Shown here: piece by piece, positions 52,524-61,710 of the stretch | Position numbering within the stretch: position 1 is the first letter of the stretch | Layout: every line of letters begins with the position of its first letter | Assembly (NCBI GenBank): GCA_963766995.1 | Contig: CAVYCE010000001.1 | Location: 930,001-994,000 of the forward strand | DNA length: 64,000 bases | Direction: 5' to 3' | DNA from: Bog-473 sp963766995 | GTDB lineage: Bacteria > Actinomycetota > Acidimicrobiia > Acidimicrobiales > RAAP-2 | Notes under the pieces: model-generated | What the model saw: the letters and a program-made list of their open reading frames with translations, nothing else | The model's database searches: none | What the model was told of the DNA's origin: nothing | Position numbers and translations under genes: made by a program

Positions 52524-54062
52524 TCACTCGAAGTGCCGCATATGGATCCACAGTGAGCCCCAGGATTCGATTGGCTCCGTGCAGATGTAGACGTGACCGC
52601 CGGCTTCCTGATTGGCCACATGCTGCGCGTTGCTCAGCCCGGCGGCGGTGACGATATGGCCGAAGTAGGGCCGCAGGTATTGGTCGTAGAAGGAAGAGTC
52701 ATACTCTCCGAGCACGACGGCTACCACGGTGGTGGCGCGTGGATTGCCTAGGCCCCAGAACCACAGCGAGTTGTGGCCGCTGACTGCTTCGGGCAATCCG
52801 TCCTCTCGTCCCAGCTCGTTGAGGGCTCCCGCTTCTCCGTAGTTCGACGTGAAGATTACGGCCTTCGATCGGGTGTCCGATGGCAGGCCATGCCACACCT
52901 TCGACACGGTGCCCACCAGTTGCGGCCAACCCACTGACTCGGCCGGCGTCGTGTTGAGTGTGTGGATCCAACCGATGTTCTCCGGTGGCAACACCGGGAG
53001 CACAAAGCTCAAGGTGATCAGGAAGGACAGCCCAGTAGCCATCACCGTGGCGCGCAATCGAGTGCAGACTTCGTTGACCCACGCCTCCACGCTGACGGCC
53101 CCGGCGGCAAAGAGGAAGATGTAGGCGCCGCCGAGGTAATAGGGCTTGGCGCCCGCTGTCGCGGCGAAGAAGACAAACAGCAGGCCATAGGACCACGACA
53201 GTCCCCGCCACAGCGGACGATCCGAACGCCAGAGCCAGCGCAATCCGCTGAACCACACCCAAATCAGCACCGGCGCGGCCATGACTGCTTGCCCGGGAAT
53301 GAAGAGGATCGCGTTCTTGAGGCCGCCGTTCTCACTCGCTAGTGATCGAGACATATCGATGGTGGCCCAGCCATGGTGGGCCTGCCACCACAGGTCCGGG
53401 AACGTGCAGACCACGGCGATCAGCAATCCGTACAACGCCCACCGATTGCGCAGCTGCTGCCTTCCCCCACTGGCCAGAATGCCGATCAGCAAGGCCAGCG
53501 CGAAGAAGCCGATGCTGTGTTTGTTGGCCAATCCCAACCCCAGAACCAGCCCGGCCGGAATCCAGAGGCGATCATTGCCAGTACGGCCAATACGCACCAC
53601 GAGCAGGGCCTGGGCGCCCCAGGCCAGGAGGTCGAAGGAGGTGGGGCCCATGATGTGATCGGCACCGAGCAGAACCGGAGCGCTGGCCACTCCGATGGCG
53701 GTCAGGAACTGGGCCGTACGACCACCACCGAACTCACGGGCCAGTTGCCCGCCGATGACAATGGTGCCCGCTGCGGCCAGCGACGGCCACAGACGCAAGC
53801 CGGTCATCGAGACACCGAACAGGCTGAGCGAGAGCCGGGTGATCAGCGGCGTGAGTACGGGTTGGTCGACATAGCTCAACGAGAGATGCCGGGCGCAGTC
53901 CATGAAATACAGCTCGTCGCGATCGAACCCGTAGCGGGTGGAAAACGCCATGAGTAACGCGAAGACCGCCGCCGCCAACATGTAGACCCGGCGGTCCAAC
54001 CGCCCGAGCTTGGTGTCATTGAGCTCCGACGCCGGATTCGGCGCCAGGGTGAGGGTGCTCAT
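52524..54062 (-). CDS. glycosyltransferase family 39 (PMT/ArnT-like) membrane protein
   Basis: A 512-residue membrane protein with about ten or more hydrophobic segments. The first lumenal loop has DRDELYFMDCARHLSLSYVDQPVLTPL, the Asp/Glu-containing loop of GT39 and ArnT-type enzymes that use polyprenyl-phosphate sugars. Other blocks are LGLGLANKHSIGFFALAL and a soluble C-terminal domain of about 140 residues. It probably transfers a sugar to lipid, protein or wall polymer outside the membrane, with the acceptor unknown. The ATG overlaps the upstream tetR stop (ATGA), so the repressor controls this gene too. Confidence 0.8.
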   Translation of the reverse strand: MSTLTLAPNPASELNDTKLGRLDRRVYMLAAAVFALLMAFSTRYGFDRDELYFMDCARHLSLSYVDQPVLTPLITRLSLSLFGVSMTGLRLWPSLAAAGTIVIGGQLAREFGGGRTAQFLTAIGVASAPVLLGADHIMGPTSFDLLAWGAQALLVVRIGRTGNDRLWIPAGLVLGLGLANKHSIGFFALALLIGILASGGRQQLRNRWALYGLLIAVVCTFPDLWWQAHHGWATIDMSRSLASENGGLKNAILFIPGQAVMAAPVLIWVWFSGLRWLWRSDRPLWRGLSWSYGLLFVFFAATAGAKPYYLGGAYIFLFAAGAVSVEAWVNEVCTRLRATVMATGLSFLITLSFVLPVLPPENIGWIHTLNTTPAESVGWPQLVGTVSKVWHGLPSDTRSKAVIFTSNYGEAGALNELGREDGLPEAVSGHNSLWFWGLGNPRATTVVAVVLGEYDSSFYDQYLRPYFGHIVTAAGLSNAQHVANQEAGGHVYICTEPIESWGSLWIHMRHFE

Positions 54063-54754
54063 GCCGTTGCCTCCATTTCGAAGGCAGCGAGGAGAAGGGT
54101 GCGGACGGTGAGCTTGGCCATGTCGTCGTCAATCTCGGCAGAGTCAGGGTCTCCCTTGCGATGCCAGGCAAACCAGGTGATGGACTCAACGACGAACCGC
54201 GAGGCGATGGGCACGTCGGGAACCGGACGCAGCATGCCGGCACCGATCCGCTTCTCCAGGTAGTCGGTGAGATCGCCATGGAGTGCCCGCCGGCCGCGGC
54301 GGAAATACAGGTCGGAGAGCTCGGGCAGATCCACGGCTGACTGTTCGATCAAAGCGAAGAGGCGTCGGTGCTCCCATGTGTAGTCGTAGCGCTCATTGAT
54401 GATGGCGCTGAACTCGGCGCGTACGTCGCCAACGGTCGCCTGGTTGAGCGCCGCAGCCAAGAGCGGCATCCGGGGTACCGCCGACCACTGCTCGACCAGC
54501 TGCAGGCTGTCGCCCAGTCCGGCCTGATGGGGCAAGGTCAGCTGATCGAGCGTCTCGGATCGACTGGCTGAGAGCAGAGCTAAGTGGAACAAGGCGTCCT
54601 TGCTGTCCACGGTGGCGTACACCGAGCCGTTGCTCAGTCCGAGCTCAGCCGCCACATCGGTCATGAGGGTGCGGCGATATCCCTTCTCAATGAACACCCG
54701 GCAGGCCGCCCGGGCCACATCGGCGGTTCGGCCAGTGGGCGTCTTCCTGGGCAT
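54059..54754 (-). CDS. TetR family transcriptional regulator
   Basis: A 231-residue TetR-type repressor. ARAACRVFIEKGYRRTLMTD followed by VAAELGLSNGSVYATVDSKDALF is the DNA-binding domain (about residue 13-57). The C-terminal domain contains LTDYLEKRIGAGMLRP and a Trp-rich stretch near WFAWHRKG. It starts at an ATG 7 bases after TATTAT, beside a 15-bp palindrome that is its likely own operator. It is co-transcribed with the GT39 gene. Confidence 0.85.
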   Translation of the reverse strand: MPRKTPTGRTADVARAACRVFIEKGYRRTLMTDVAAELGLSNGSVYATVDSKDALFHLALLSASRSETLDQLTLPHQAGLGDSLQLVEQWSAVPRMPLLAAALNQATVGDVRAEFSAIINERYDYTWEHRRLFALIEQSAVDLPELSDLYFRRGRRALHGDLTDYLEKRIGAGMLRPVPDVPIASRFVVESITWFAWHRKGDPDSAEIDDDMAKLTVRTLLLAAFEMEATA

Positions 54755-54761
54755 GGGCCTT

Positions 54762-54767
54762 ATAATA
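54762..54767 (-). promoter_or_regulatory. -10-like TATTAT, leaderless start of tetR-GT39 operon
   Basis: The minus-strand hexamer lies 7 bases before the ATG at 54754 and is immediately adjacent to the palindrome at 54770-54784. Confidence 0.45.
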
Positions 54768-54769
54768 AC

Positions 54770-54784
54770 TGACTGAGTCAGTCA
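54770..54784. promoter_or_regulatory. putative TetR operator TGACTGA-G-TCAGTCA
   Basis: A perfect 15-bp palindrome around a central G at 54777. It lies next to the tetR -10 hexamer and resembles known TetR/AcrR-type operators built of TGACTGA half-sites. The divergent repeat-protein gene begins about 80 bases away and may also be affected. Confidence 0.6.
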
Positions 54785-54848
54785 TTATCAACCCCGCCAC
54801 CTGCTCCTCCAACCCCGTGCCTGCACGGCACGCGAAGGAGGGTGGTCC

Positions 54849-54854
54849 TAGCCT
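54849..54854 (+). promoter_or_regulatory. -10-like TAGCCT, leaderless start of L,D-transpeptidase-like gene
   Basis: TAGCCT lies 7 bases before TTG at 54862, the start chosen for the repeat protein. Confidence 0.4.
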
Positions 54855-54861
54855 GAAAGGC

Positions 54862-56349
54862 TTGTCGGCTCGCCGGATACTTGTGCGCTGCGGCGTCATG
54901 GCAATGGCGCTGGCCGCGTCCGTTTTCATCCCTTTGGGAACCAATGGAGTGATCCCGGCCTCCGCCGCCACCACTCCATCAGGGGTGGCAGTGGTGTCCA
55001 CGCCCGATGGCGGGGGGTACTGGGTGACGGCATCTGATGGCAGCGTCTTCGCCTTCGGAGATGCTCAGTTCTACGGATCGATGGGCGGGCAATCACTCAA
55101 CGCCCCCATCGTCGGCATGGCCGCCACTCCCGACGGTGGCGGTTACTGGTTGGTGGCGTCCGATGGCGGCGTGTTCAGCTTCGGCGACGCGCACGCCTAC
55201 GGATCGATGGGTGGCAAGTCGCTCAATGCACCAATAGTCGGCATGGCGGCGACGCCGGACGGACGTGGCTATTGGCTGGTGGCCTCCGACGGCGGGATCT
55301 TCACCTTTGGCGATGCCCACTTCTACGGTTCGACCGGCGCCATGACGCTGAACGCACCAATCGTGTCGATGGCTCCGGTCTCCAACGGGATCGGCTACTG
55401 GCTGGTGGCGTCCGATGGCGGCATCTTCAGTTTTGGGACCGCTCACTTCTACGGTTCAATGGGTGCCGTTCGGCTGAATGCCCCGGTGATCGGCATGGCG
55501 GCAGCCAAAAGCGGTGGCTACTGGTTGGTGGCATCTGACGGGGGGATCTTCACCTTTGGCGATGTCCACTTCTACGGTTCAATGGGTGCCGTTCGGCTGA
55601 ATGCTCCGATCGTGTCGATGTCCGCCTCCCCTTCGAGTGCCGGCTACTTGATGATGGGCAGCGACGGGGGCATCTTCAATTTCGGCAGCGCCCACTTCTA
55701 TGGATCGGCCACCGATGACATCACACCGTTGCTGGTGAACGAGCTGGCCACCACCGATGGGGCGCAGCAGGTGATCGTGGTTGACGCCCCCGGCTCGAGC
55801 AGCACCACCGCCACCCTGTACACCTACGAGCACACCGCCAACGGGTGGCAACAGGCTTTCGCCCCCATGCCGGCGGTGGGCGCCGTGAACGGATGGATTC
55901 CCGGCAACAACCGACGCGAGGGGGACGGGTCCTCTCCTGAGGGGATCTATCCCATCGGCGCCACCATGTACGGCACCAACCCCAACCCGGGGACGCAGTT
56001 CGCCTACCACCAGTTGGTCTGCGGCGACTGGTGGGACGAAGACCCCAGCAGTGCCACCTACAACACCTTCCAGCACGTGGCCTGTGGGACCACGCCTCCG
56101 TTTGCGGGCGATTCGGAGTCACTGTGGACCGAGGGGAATGCCTACCCCTCCATGGCGGTGCTCAACTACAACACGCCGCCCAGCGGACCGCTTGGATCGG
56201 GCATATTCCTGCATGCCGACATCGGCTCCCCCACCAATGGATGCATCTCGCTGCCGTACGCCGATCTGGTGCAAGTCCTTGACTGGCTCAACCCATCCCT
56301 TCGACCGGTGATCGTGATGGGACCGGACTCGGTGATCCGCTCCTACTGA
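54862..56349 (+). CDS. secreted GYWLVASDGG-repeat protein with L,D-transpeptidase (YkuD)-like domain
   Basis: A 495-residue exported protein. An Arg-containing N terminus leads to a hydrophobic signal core and an ASA-A cleavage site near residue 35. Residues about 50-290 hold six copies of a 41-42-residue repeat (GYW-VASDGGIF-FGDA-FYGS-G), common in Acidimicrobiia and likely propeller-like. The C-terminal third resembles YkuD-type transpeptidases: IFLHADIGSPTNGCISLP has the His and the nucleophile Cys (about residue 461), although the spacing is shorter than the canonical motif. It is probably a cell-wall enzyme with a binding propeller. TTG is chosen from the TAGCCT hexamer; a GTG 15 codons upstream is possible. 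Confidence 0.78.
   Translation: MSARRILVRCGVMAMALAASVFIPLGTNGVIPASAATTPSGVAVVSTPDGGGYWVTASDGSVFAFGDAQFYGSMGGQSLNAPIVGMAATPDGGGYWLVASDGGVFSFGDAHAYGSMGGKSLNAPIVGMAATPDGRGYWLVASDGGIFTFGDAHFYGSTGAMTLNAPIVSMAPVSNGIGYWLVASDGGIFSFGTAHFYGSMGAVRLNAPVIGMAAAKSGGYWLVASDGGIFTFGDVHFYGSMGAVRLNAPIVSMSASPSSAGYLMMGSDGGIFNFGSAHFYGSATDDITPLLVNELATTDGAQQVIVVDAPGSSSTTATLYTYEHTANGWQQAFAPMPAVGAVNGWIPGNNRREGDGSSPEGIYPIGATMYGTNPNPGTQFAYHQLVCGDWWDEDPSSATYNTFQHVACGTTPPFAGDSESLWTEGNAYPSMAVLNYNTPPSGPLGSGIFLHADIGSPTNGCISLPYADLVQVLDWLNPSLRPVIVMGPDSVIRSY
55010..55725 (+). repeat. six tandem 123-126-bp coding repeats
   Basis: The units begin at about 55015, 55141, 55267, 55393, 55516 and 55639. Copies 4 and 5 share an identical stretch of about 38 bases, at about 55444-55481 and 55567-55604, which suggests recent duplication or gene conversion within the array. 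Confidence 0.8.
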
Positions 56350-56369
56350 CCCACATGCCCACTTCGCTG

Positions 56370-56375
56370 TAGAAC
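56370..56375 (+). promoter_or_regulatory. -10-like TAGAAC, leaderless start of GNAT gene
   Basis: TAGAAC lies 6 bases before the ATG at 56382, and no Shine-Dalgarno sequence is visible. Confidence 0.4.
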
Positions 56376-56381
56376 ATCTCG

Positions 56382-56918
56382 ATGGCGCGCGACGAGGAGA
56401 AGGCGCTGTCAGAGACCCGCTCGGTCGTCGCAGCACAAGGTGCCGCTGCATTGCCCGTAAATGAACTCGGTCTCGATGACCTCCCGCTCATCGCCTGGTC
56501 AGGCAACCCGAAGCACATTGACGCCGTCCGGCGTGAATTGCTCCGCGTCCCGTCTGGCGACGTCGACTATCTGGCCGTGCGCACGCCGCAGGGACGGCCG
56601 GTAGCGAAAGGCATGATCGACTACGCCGCCTTCGACGGGGCTGGTCTGCTGGGCCAGCTGGCCACGCATCCCCAACTGCAGAGCCTGGGTATCGGCGCTC
56701 GATTGATGACGGCCGCGGAGGCGCGCATCGCGGCAAGAGGTCTCTCGGTGGCCATGCTGGGAGTGGAAGAAGGCCATGACCGGGCGCGATCGCTCTACGA
56801 ACGGATGGGCTTTGCCGTCGTCGAGCGCGGCACCGATTCGTGGGAAGTCCAATCATCTGACGGCACCATCTCCACCCACCACGCGCAGGTGCTGTACCTG
56901 TCCAAGCCGGTGGCCTGA
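56382..56918 (+). CDS. GNAT family N-acetyltransferase
   Basis: A 178-residue GNAT-fold acetyltransferase. LLGQLATHPQLQSLGIGARL contains the acetyl-CoA pyrophosphate loop (Q-x-x-G-x-G/A, about residue 99-103), and ARSLYERMGFAVVERG is motif B. The acceptor is unknown. The start is set by TAGAAC 6 bases upstream. It converges on hemL with a 6-base gap. Confidence 0.82.
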   Translation: MARDEEKALSETRSVVAAQGAAALPVNELGLDDLPLIAWSGNPKHIDAVRRELLRVPSGDVDYLAVRTPQGRPVAKGMIDYAAFDGAGLLGQLATHPQLQSLGIGARLMTAAEARIAARGLSVAMLGVEEGHDRARSLYERMGFAVVERGTDSWEVQSSDGTISTHHAQVLYLSKPVA

Positions 56919-56924
56919 ACGCGG

Positions 56925-58238
56925 TCAGACGGCCTCAGCCAACTCCTTGGCCACTTCACTGGCCGCTTCCCCGGCCGCACTGACCACCGCGGCCAATATC
57001 TCAGCGCTGTGGGCAAATCCCGGGAACATCACCTCGTAGGCCCCGGGCGCCAATGCCACGCCGCGTCGCAACATGGCGTGAAAGAGCTGTGAGTACACAC
57101 CATTTCCGGCGATTTCCTTTGCGGTCACCCAGTCCACCGGGTCCCGTAATGGATCGGATGTGCTGGGCGCCACGTAGAGCCCGACCAGCGGTCCGACGAC
57201 GGGCACCCGAGCCGCTAGTCCGCCGTCGGCCAAGGCCGTCTCCAATGCAGCCGCAAACCGCGACGCTCGTACCGTGAGCTCGACGTAGTCATCGTCGGTC
57301 ACGTGCGACAGCACGGCGAGCCCGGCGGCCGTCGCCAGCGGGTTCCCCGACAGCGTGCCCGCTTGGTACACCGGTCCCTGCGGTGCCAGTGCCGACATCA
57401 CCTCTTTGGATCCGGCCAATGCACCAACGGGCAGGCCTCCGCCGATCACCTTGCCGAAGCACCACAGGTCAGGAGTGACCCCCGACCAGGCTGTGGCTCC
57501 CCCCGCCCCGATGCGGAAGCCGGTGATCACCTCGTCGAAAATAAGCAATGCTCCGGCCGCGCTGCAGGCGGCTCGCAGTCCCGAAAGGAACTGTGGATTG
57601 GGTGAGACGAGATTCATGTTGGCGGCCACCGGTTCGACGATGACGCAGGCCACGTCGGGCCCGAGCTCGGGGATGGCGTTGTAAGGCAGTACCGCGGTGG
57701 CAGCGACGGAACCGAGGGACACCCCGGCCGATCCCGGCAGACCGAGCGTGGCCACGCCGCTCCCTCCGCCAGCCAAGAGGCCATCGGAATGGCCGTGATA
57801 ACAGCCATCGAACTTGATGACCTTGTCGCGCCCAGTCACGCCTCGAGCCAGGCGCACCGCGCTCATGGCGGCTTCGGTTCCTGACGACACCAACCGCACC
57901 TGTTCGCAGCCGGGAACGCGGGCGCAGATGGCCTCGGCCAATCGCACCTCCCCAGGTGTGGGAGCGCCAAATGTTGTACCCAGTCGGGCCGCCGCCTCTA
58001 TGGCTTCGGTGACGACCGGATGGGCGTGACCCAACAGGACCGCTCCATAGGACTGCACCATGTCGATGTAGCGAGTGCCCTCGACATCCTCGACGTAAGC
58101 GCCTTCACCACGCACCACCGTGTAGGGAACGCCGCCGACCGACGAGAAAGATCGAACGGGTGAGTCAACGCCACCAGGAATGACTCGTTGAGCGCGAGCG
58201 AACCAATCTGCGTTGGTTGTGCCCTCGAATTCAGCCAC
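56925..58238 (-). CDS. hemL: glutamate-1-semialdehyde 2,1-aminomutase
   Basis: A PLP enzyme that converts glutamate-1-semialdehyde to 5-aminolevulinate in the C5 pathway, 437 residues. IPGGVDSPVRSFSSVGG opens the protein, FDEVITGFR holds the cofactor Asp, and CFGKVIGGGLPVGA holds the PLP Lys. The GTG start gives an 8-base overlap GTGGCTGA with the hemB stop; a long upstream frame is shadow. It is the last gene of the hemA-C-D-B-L cluster. Confidence 0.94.
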   Translation of the reverse strand: MAEFEGTTNADWFARAQRVIPGGVDSPVRSFSSVGGVPYTVVRGEGAYVEDVEGTRYIDMVQSYGAVLLGHAHPVVTEAIEAAARLGTTFGAPTPGEVRLAEAICARVPGCEQVRLVSSGTEAAMSAVRLARGVTGRDKVIKFDGCYHGHSDGLLAGGGSGVATLGLPGSAGVSLGSVAATAVLPYNAIPELGPDVACVIVEPVAANMNLVSPNPQFLSGLRAACSAAGALLIFDEVITGFRIGAGGATAWSGVTPDLWCFGKVIGGGLPVGALAGSKEVMSALAPQGPVYQAGTLSGNPLATAAGLAVLSHVTDDDYVELTVRASRFAAALETALADGGLAARVPVVGPLVGLYVAPSTSDPLRDPVDWVTAKEIAGNGVYSQLFHAMLRRGVALAPGAYEVMFPGFAHSAEILAAVVSAAGEAASEVAKELAEAV

Positions 58239-59253
58239 CGAGAGCTGCGGCCACTTCGGCCGCGAAATAGGTGAGGATAAAGTCGGCGCCGGCCCGCTTG
58301 AGGGCCAGCAACTGCTCGAGCGCCACGGCGTCACCGTCGATCCAACCGGCCGCGGCCGCGGCCTTGACCATGGCGTATTCGCCACTCACGTGATAGGCCG
58401 CCATGGGCACCTGCACCCGTCGGCGGGCCGTGGCCAGGAGGTCGAGCGATGTCATGGCCGGCTTGACCATGATCATGTCAGCGCCCTCGGCCACGTCCTG
58501 GGCGATCTCGAGCATTGCCTCGCGCCGATTGCCTGGGTCCTGCTGGTAGGCCCGACGATCACCACCTCCGGTGATGGTGACATCGACGGCGTGACGAAAC
58601 GGTCCGTACAGGGCCGAGGCGTGTTTGGAGGAATAGGCCAAGATCGCCACACCCTCGTGTCCGCCCGAGTCGAGGGCGGAGCGGATAGCCGCCACTTGTC
58701 CGTCCATCATGCCGCTGGGGGCCACCACGTCGGCGCCCGCTTCGGCCTGGGCCAGGGCGATGCGTTGGTACAGCTCGAGCGTGGTGTCATTCAGCACTTC
58801 ACCGTTTGCCCCGAGCACCCCGCAGTGTCCGTGGGAGGTGTATTCGTCGAGGCACAGATCAGCCATCAAAATGAGCTCGTCGCCCACGGCAGTGCGGAGC
58901 TCTCGCAGTGCTCGTTGGACGATCCCGCCTTGGTTCCAGGCCTCCGTACCCGTGTCGTCCTTGTGCTCGGGCACGCCGAAGAGAATCAGACCCGGCACGC
59001 CCAGTGAGACCAGGCGCTTGGCCTCCACCAGCAGGGAGTCGATGGTGTGTTGGAACTGGCCGGGCATGGAAGCGATCGGCACCGGCGCAGCAATGCCTTC
59101 TCGCACGAACAGCGGCGCGATCAGATCATGGACGGTCAGATGTGTTTCGGCGACGAGGCGACGAAGTGTCGGAGTCCGGCGCAGACGGCGAAGACGGCGC
59201 TCAGGAAAGGCGGATCGCCCTCGGTGTGCGCCATCAGGCGAGGCCGGAACCAT
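58231..59253 (-). CDS. hemB: delta-aminolevulinic acid dehydratase (porphobilinogen synthase)
   Basis: Joins two 5-aminolevulinate molecules to porphobilinogen, 340 residues. DLCLDEYTSHGHCG is the Cys-type metal site, expected to bind zinc. The Schiff-base Lys residues are in AYSSKHASALYGPFR and MIMVKPAMTSLD. It begins at ATG 11 bases after the cobA-hemD stop; the stop itself is part of TAGGCT, a -10-like hexamer 8 bases upstream, so an internal promoter is possible. Confidence 0.95.
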   Translation of the reverse strand: MVPASPDGAHRGRSAFPERRLRRLRRTPTLRRLVAETHLTVHDLIAPLFVREGIAAPVPIASMPGQFQHTIDSLLVEAKRLVSLGVPGLILFGVPEHKDDTGTEAWNQGGIVQRALRELRTAVGDELILMADLCLDEYTSHGHCGVLGANGEVLNDTTLELYQRIALAQAEAGADVVAPSGMMDGQVAAIRSALDSGGHEGVAILAYSSKHASALYGPFRHAVDVTITGGGDRRAYQQDPGNRREAMLEIAQDVAEGADMIMVKPAMTSLDLLATARRRVQVPMAAYHVSGEYAMVKAAAAAGWIDGDAVALEQLLALKRAGADFILTYFAAEVAAALGG

Positions 59254-59264
59254 GAACGACCAGC

Positions 59265-60779
59265 CTACGGGGCCGCTGGAGGCCCGGCGTCAGTGTGGCT
59301 GATCAGGGCTGCGACGATCCCCTCCGTCGACGCTCCGTGCGCCTCGTGCACATGCTGCAGCCCCAATTGGCGCGCATTCTGCGCGGTGGTCGGACCGATG
59401 CATACGACCAGCGGTGGCACTGGAAGCGAATGACCGTCAGCGTCGACCAGGCCGAGATAGGCCCGGATGGACGACGTGGCGGTGAACGTGACCGCGTCGG
59501 CGTCGTGCAGTCGGCGCAACAGACCCGGATCAGGCAACGGCAACGGCACGGTGCGGTAGGCCACCACTCGTTCGACGGACCAGCCCTTTTCGGCCAGGCC
59601 ATCGGCAACGGTGTCCGGCGCCTGATCGGCACATGGGAACAGCACCCGGCTGGTCGCTGCATCGCCATCGAAGGAAGGAAAGGCATCGACCAGACCCCGG
59701 GCCCAATGTTCGGCCGGCATGAGGTCGGGCTCAATGCCTGTCATGCGGAGTGCGTCGGCCGTGGAGGGTCCGACGGCTGCCACCAGCACGGTGCCCAGGG
59801 CACGGGCGTCGCGCAGCTCGCCCATGAACCGATGCACCGAATTGGCCGAAGTGAACACCACCCAGTGAAAGCCTCGTACGTCAGTGGCCGCTGCTCTCAG
59901 GGCCTCACCCTTGTCATCGGGGTCGATCTGATGCGTCAGCGGCATCTCTACCACCTCCGCTCCGGCCCACTGGAGGGCCTCGACCAGACCATGAGCGCGC
60001 GGCCCGGATCTGGTGACCACAACGGTGCGCCCGCTCAGCGGACCGTCGGCCTCTGGCGCGTAATCAACACCAAGTTCGGCCACGGGACCAATCACGATGA
60101 TGGAGGGCGAGCCCAGGTCGACGGCAGGCAGTTGGTCGAGCGTCGTGCGCACCACCCGCTGGTTCGTTGTGGTGCCGCGCTCAATCACCGCCACAGGAGT
60201 CTCTGCCGACTTGCCGCCTCGTGTCAGCGCTTCGGCAATCTCGGCCCGGGTCATCATCCCCATGAGGATCACCAGCGTGCCGTCGACTTTGGCCAGTGCA
60301 TGCCAATCGACGCCGTCATCGGCGGCCGGATCTCCCACTCGACCCGTCACCACGGTCACCGATGAGGCCAGTCCGCGGTGGGTGACCGGGATACCCGCTG
60401 CTGCCGGCACGCCGAAGGCCGATGTGACTCCTGGGACGATTCGATAGTCGATACCCGCTTCGGCCAGCACCTCGGCCTCTTCGCCCCCACGGCCGAAGAG
60501 GAAGGGGTCACCACCCTTGAGCCTCACCACAATCTCAAAGCGACGGCCGCGATCGATCAACAGCTCGTTGATCTGCGTCTGGCGTTCGGCCCCGCCGTCA
60601 TCGCTATCCGGTCGCTTGCCCACATCAATGAGTTCCGCACCAGAAGGCGCCAGAGCCACCACGGAGCGGTGCACCAATCGGTCGTACATCACCACATCGG
60701 CCTCGGAAACGAGACGGGCCCCTCGCCGGGTAAGGAGCCCGGGATCGCCCGGGCCGGCACCAACCAGGTAGACGGTCAC
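59265..60779 (-). CDS. cobA-hemD: uroporphyrinogen-III C-methyltransferase / uroporphyrinogen-III synthase fusion
   Basis: A two-domain protein of 504 residues. Residues 1-245 are SUMT-type CobA: VYLVGAGPGDPGLLT, VVRLKGGDPFLFGRGGEE and GTLVILMGM bind SAM. Residues 250-500 are uroporphyrinogen-III synthase (GRTVVVTRSGPRA; VVFTSANSVHRFM; VVAYRTVPLP; TFTATSSIRAYL). The fusion supplies the heme route and diverts substrate to siroheme or cobalamin. The GTG start overlaps hemC (GTGA). Confidence 0.92.
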   Translation of the reverse strand: MTVYLVGAGPGDPGLLTRRGARLVSEADVVMYDRLVHRSVVALAPSGAELIDVGKRPDSDDGGAERQTQINELLIDRGRRFEIVVRLKGGDPFLFGRGGEEAEVLAEAGIDYRIVPGVTSAFGVPAAAGIPVTHRGLASSVTVVTGRVGDPAADDGVDWHALAKVDGTLVILMGMMTRAEIAEALTRGGKSAETPVAVIERGTTTNQRVVRTTLDQLPAVDLGSPSIIVIGPVAELGVDYAPEADGPLSGRTVVVTRSGPRAHGLVEALQWAGAEVVEMPLTHQIDPDDKGEALRAAATDVRGFHWVVFTSANSVHRFMGELRDARALGTVLVAAVGPSTADALRMTGIEPDLMPAEHWARGLVDAFPSFDGDAATSRVLFPCADQAPDTVADGLAEKGWSVERVVAYRTVPLPLPDPGLLRRLHDADAVTFTATSSIRAYLGLVDADGHSLPVPPLVVCIGPTTAQNARQLGLQHVHEAHGASTEGIVAALISHTDAGPPAAP

Positions 60780-61702
60780 CTCAGTCTCGCCACGGCGGCT
60801 GCATCCTCGAAACCGTCGATGTCGGAGCCTCCGCCGTCGATCAGCAATGCGCGGGCCACATCGAGACCCACCAGTTCGGGATCGTCGCCGTGCCGGGTCA
60901 TTCGAATGAGAGTCCGGCCATCGGCGCTGGCCAACAGACCATGCACCGTCAGCGCGCTACCGTCGCACTCGGCCCAGGCCCCGACCGGCACCGTGCAACT
61001 CCCACCCAATGCGGCCAACACGGCGCGCTCGGCCGTCAACGCTCGGTGCGATGCCACGTCATCGATGACGGCCAACAGCTGCTGCGTCACGGGGTCATCG
61101 GCCCGGCACTGAATGGCGATGGCGCCCTGCCCCGCCTGCGGCAGCACGTCCATGGGCGAGAGGATGTCGGTCACCCGGCCCAGCCAGCTCAAGCGCTCCA
61201 TGGCGGCCATGGCCACAACTACGGCGGACACCGAACCGTCCTCACCGCGGGACACACGCCGCTCCATGTTGCCCCGAAGGTCGGTGAAGATCAGATCGGG
61301 ACGGAGGGAGGCCAGCTGCGCCCGCCGGCGCGCTGAACCGGTGGCGATCAGCCCTCCCGGTGGCAATTCGGCCAGCGTGCTCCCCACCAAACCATCCCGC
61401 GGGTCGCCGCGGGGAGGGACAGCGGCCAGCGTGAGATGGGGGGCCATGGAGGAGGGCATGTCCTTGGCTGAATGGATCGCCGCATGGGCTCGGCCTTCGG
61501 TCACGGCCAACTCGACTTCGGTGACGAAAATGCCCTGGCCACCGATCTGGTCCAGCGACCCTTGAGCGACGTCACCCAGGGTGCGCACGACTTCGACCTC
61601 AATGTCGAGACCCGGATGGGCCGCACGCAGGGCGGCGGCCACGAGCTCGGTCTGACGCAGCGCCAGCGGCGACCCTCGGGTGGCCAGCTTCAATGTGCCC
61701 AT
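60776..61702 (-). CDS. hemC: hydroxymethylbilane synthase (porphobilinogen deaminase)
   Basis: Polymerises four porphobilinogens into hydroxymethylbilane, 308 residues. TRGSPLALRQTELV opens the fold, HSAKDMPSSM holds the catalytic Asp-containing loop, RRRAQLASLRPDLIFTDLRG binds the chain, and GGSCTVPVGAWAE holds the dipyrromethane Cys. It starts 8 bases after the hemA stop, behind a weak AAGG. Confidence 0.95.
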   Translation of the reverse strand: MGTLKLATRGSPLALRQTELVAAALRAAHPGLDIEVEVVRTLGDVAQGSLDQIGGQGIFVTEVELAVTEGRAHAAIHSAKDMPSSMAPHLTLAAVPPRGDPRDGLVGSTLAELPPGGLIATGSARRRAQLASLRPDLIFTDLRGNMERRVSRGEDGSVSAVVVAMAAMERLSWLGRVTDILSPMDVLPQAGQGAIAIQCRADDPVTQQLLAVIDDVASHRALTAERAVLAALGGSCTVPVGAWAECDGSALTVHGLLASADGRTLIRMTRHGDDPELVGLDVARALLIDGGGSDIDGFEDAAAVARLR

Positions 61703-61710
61703 ACGCGACC

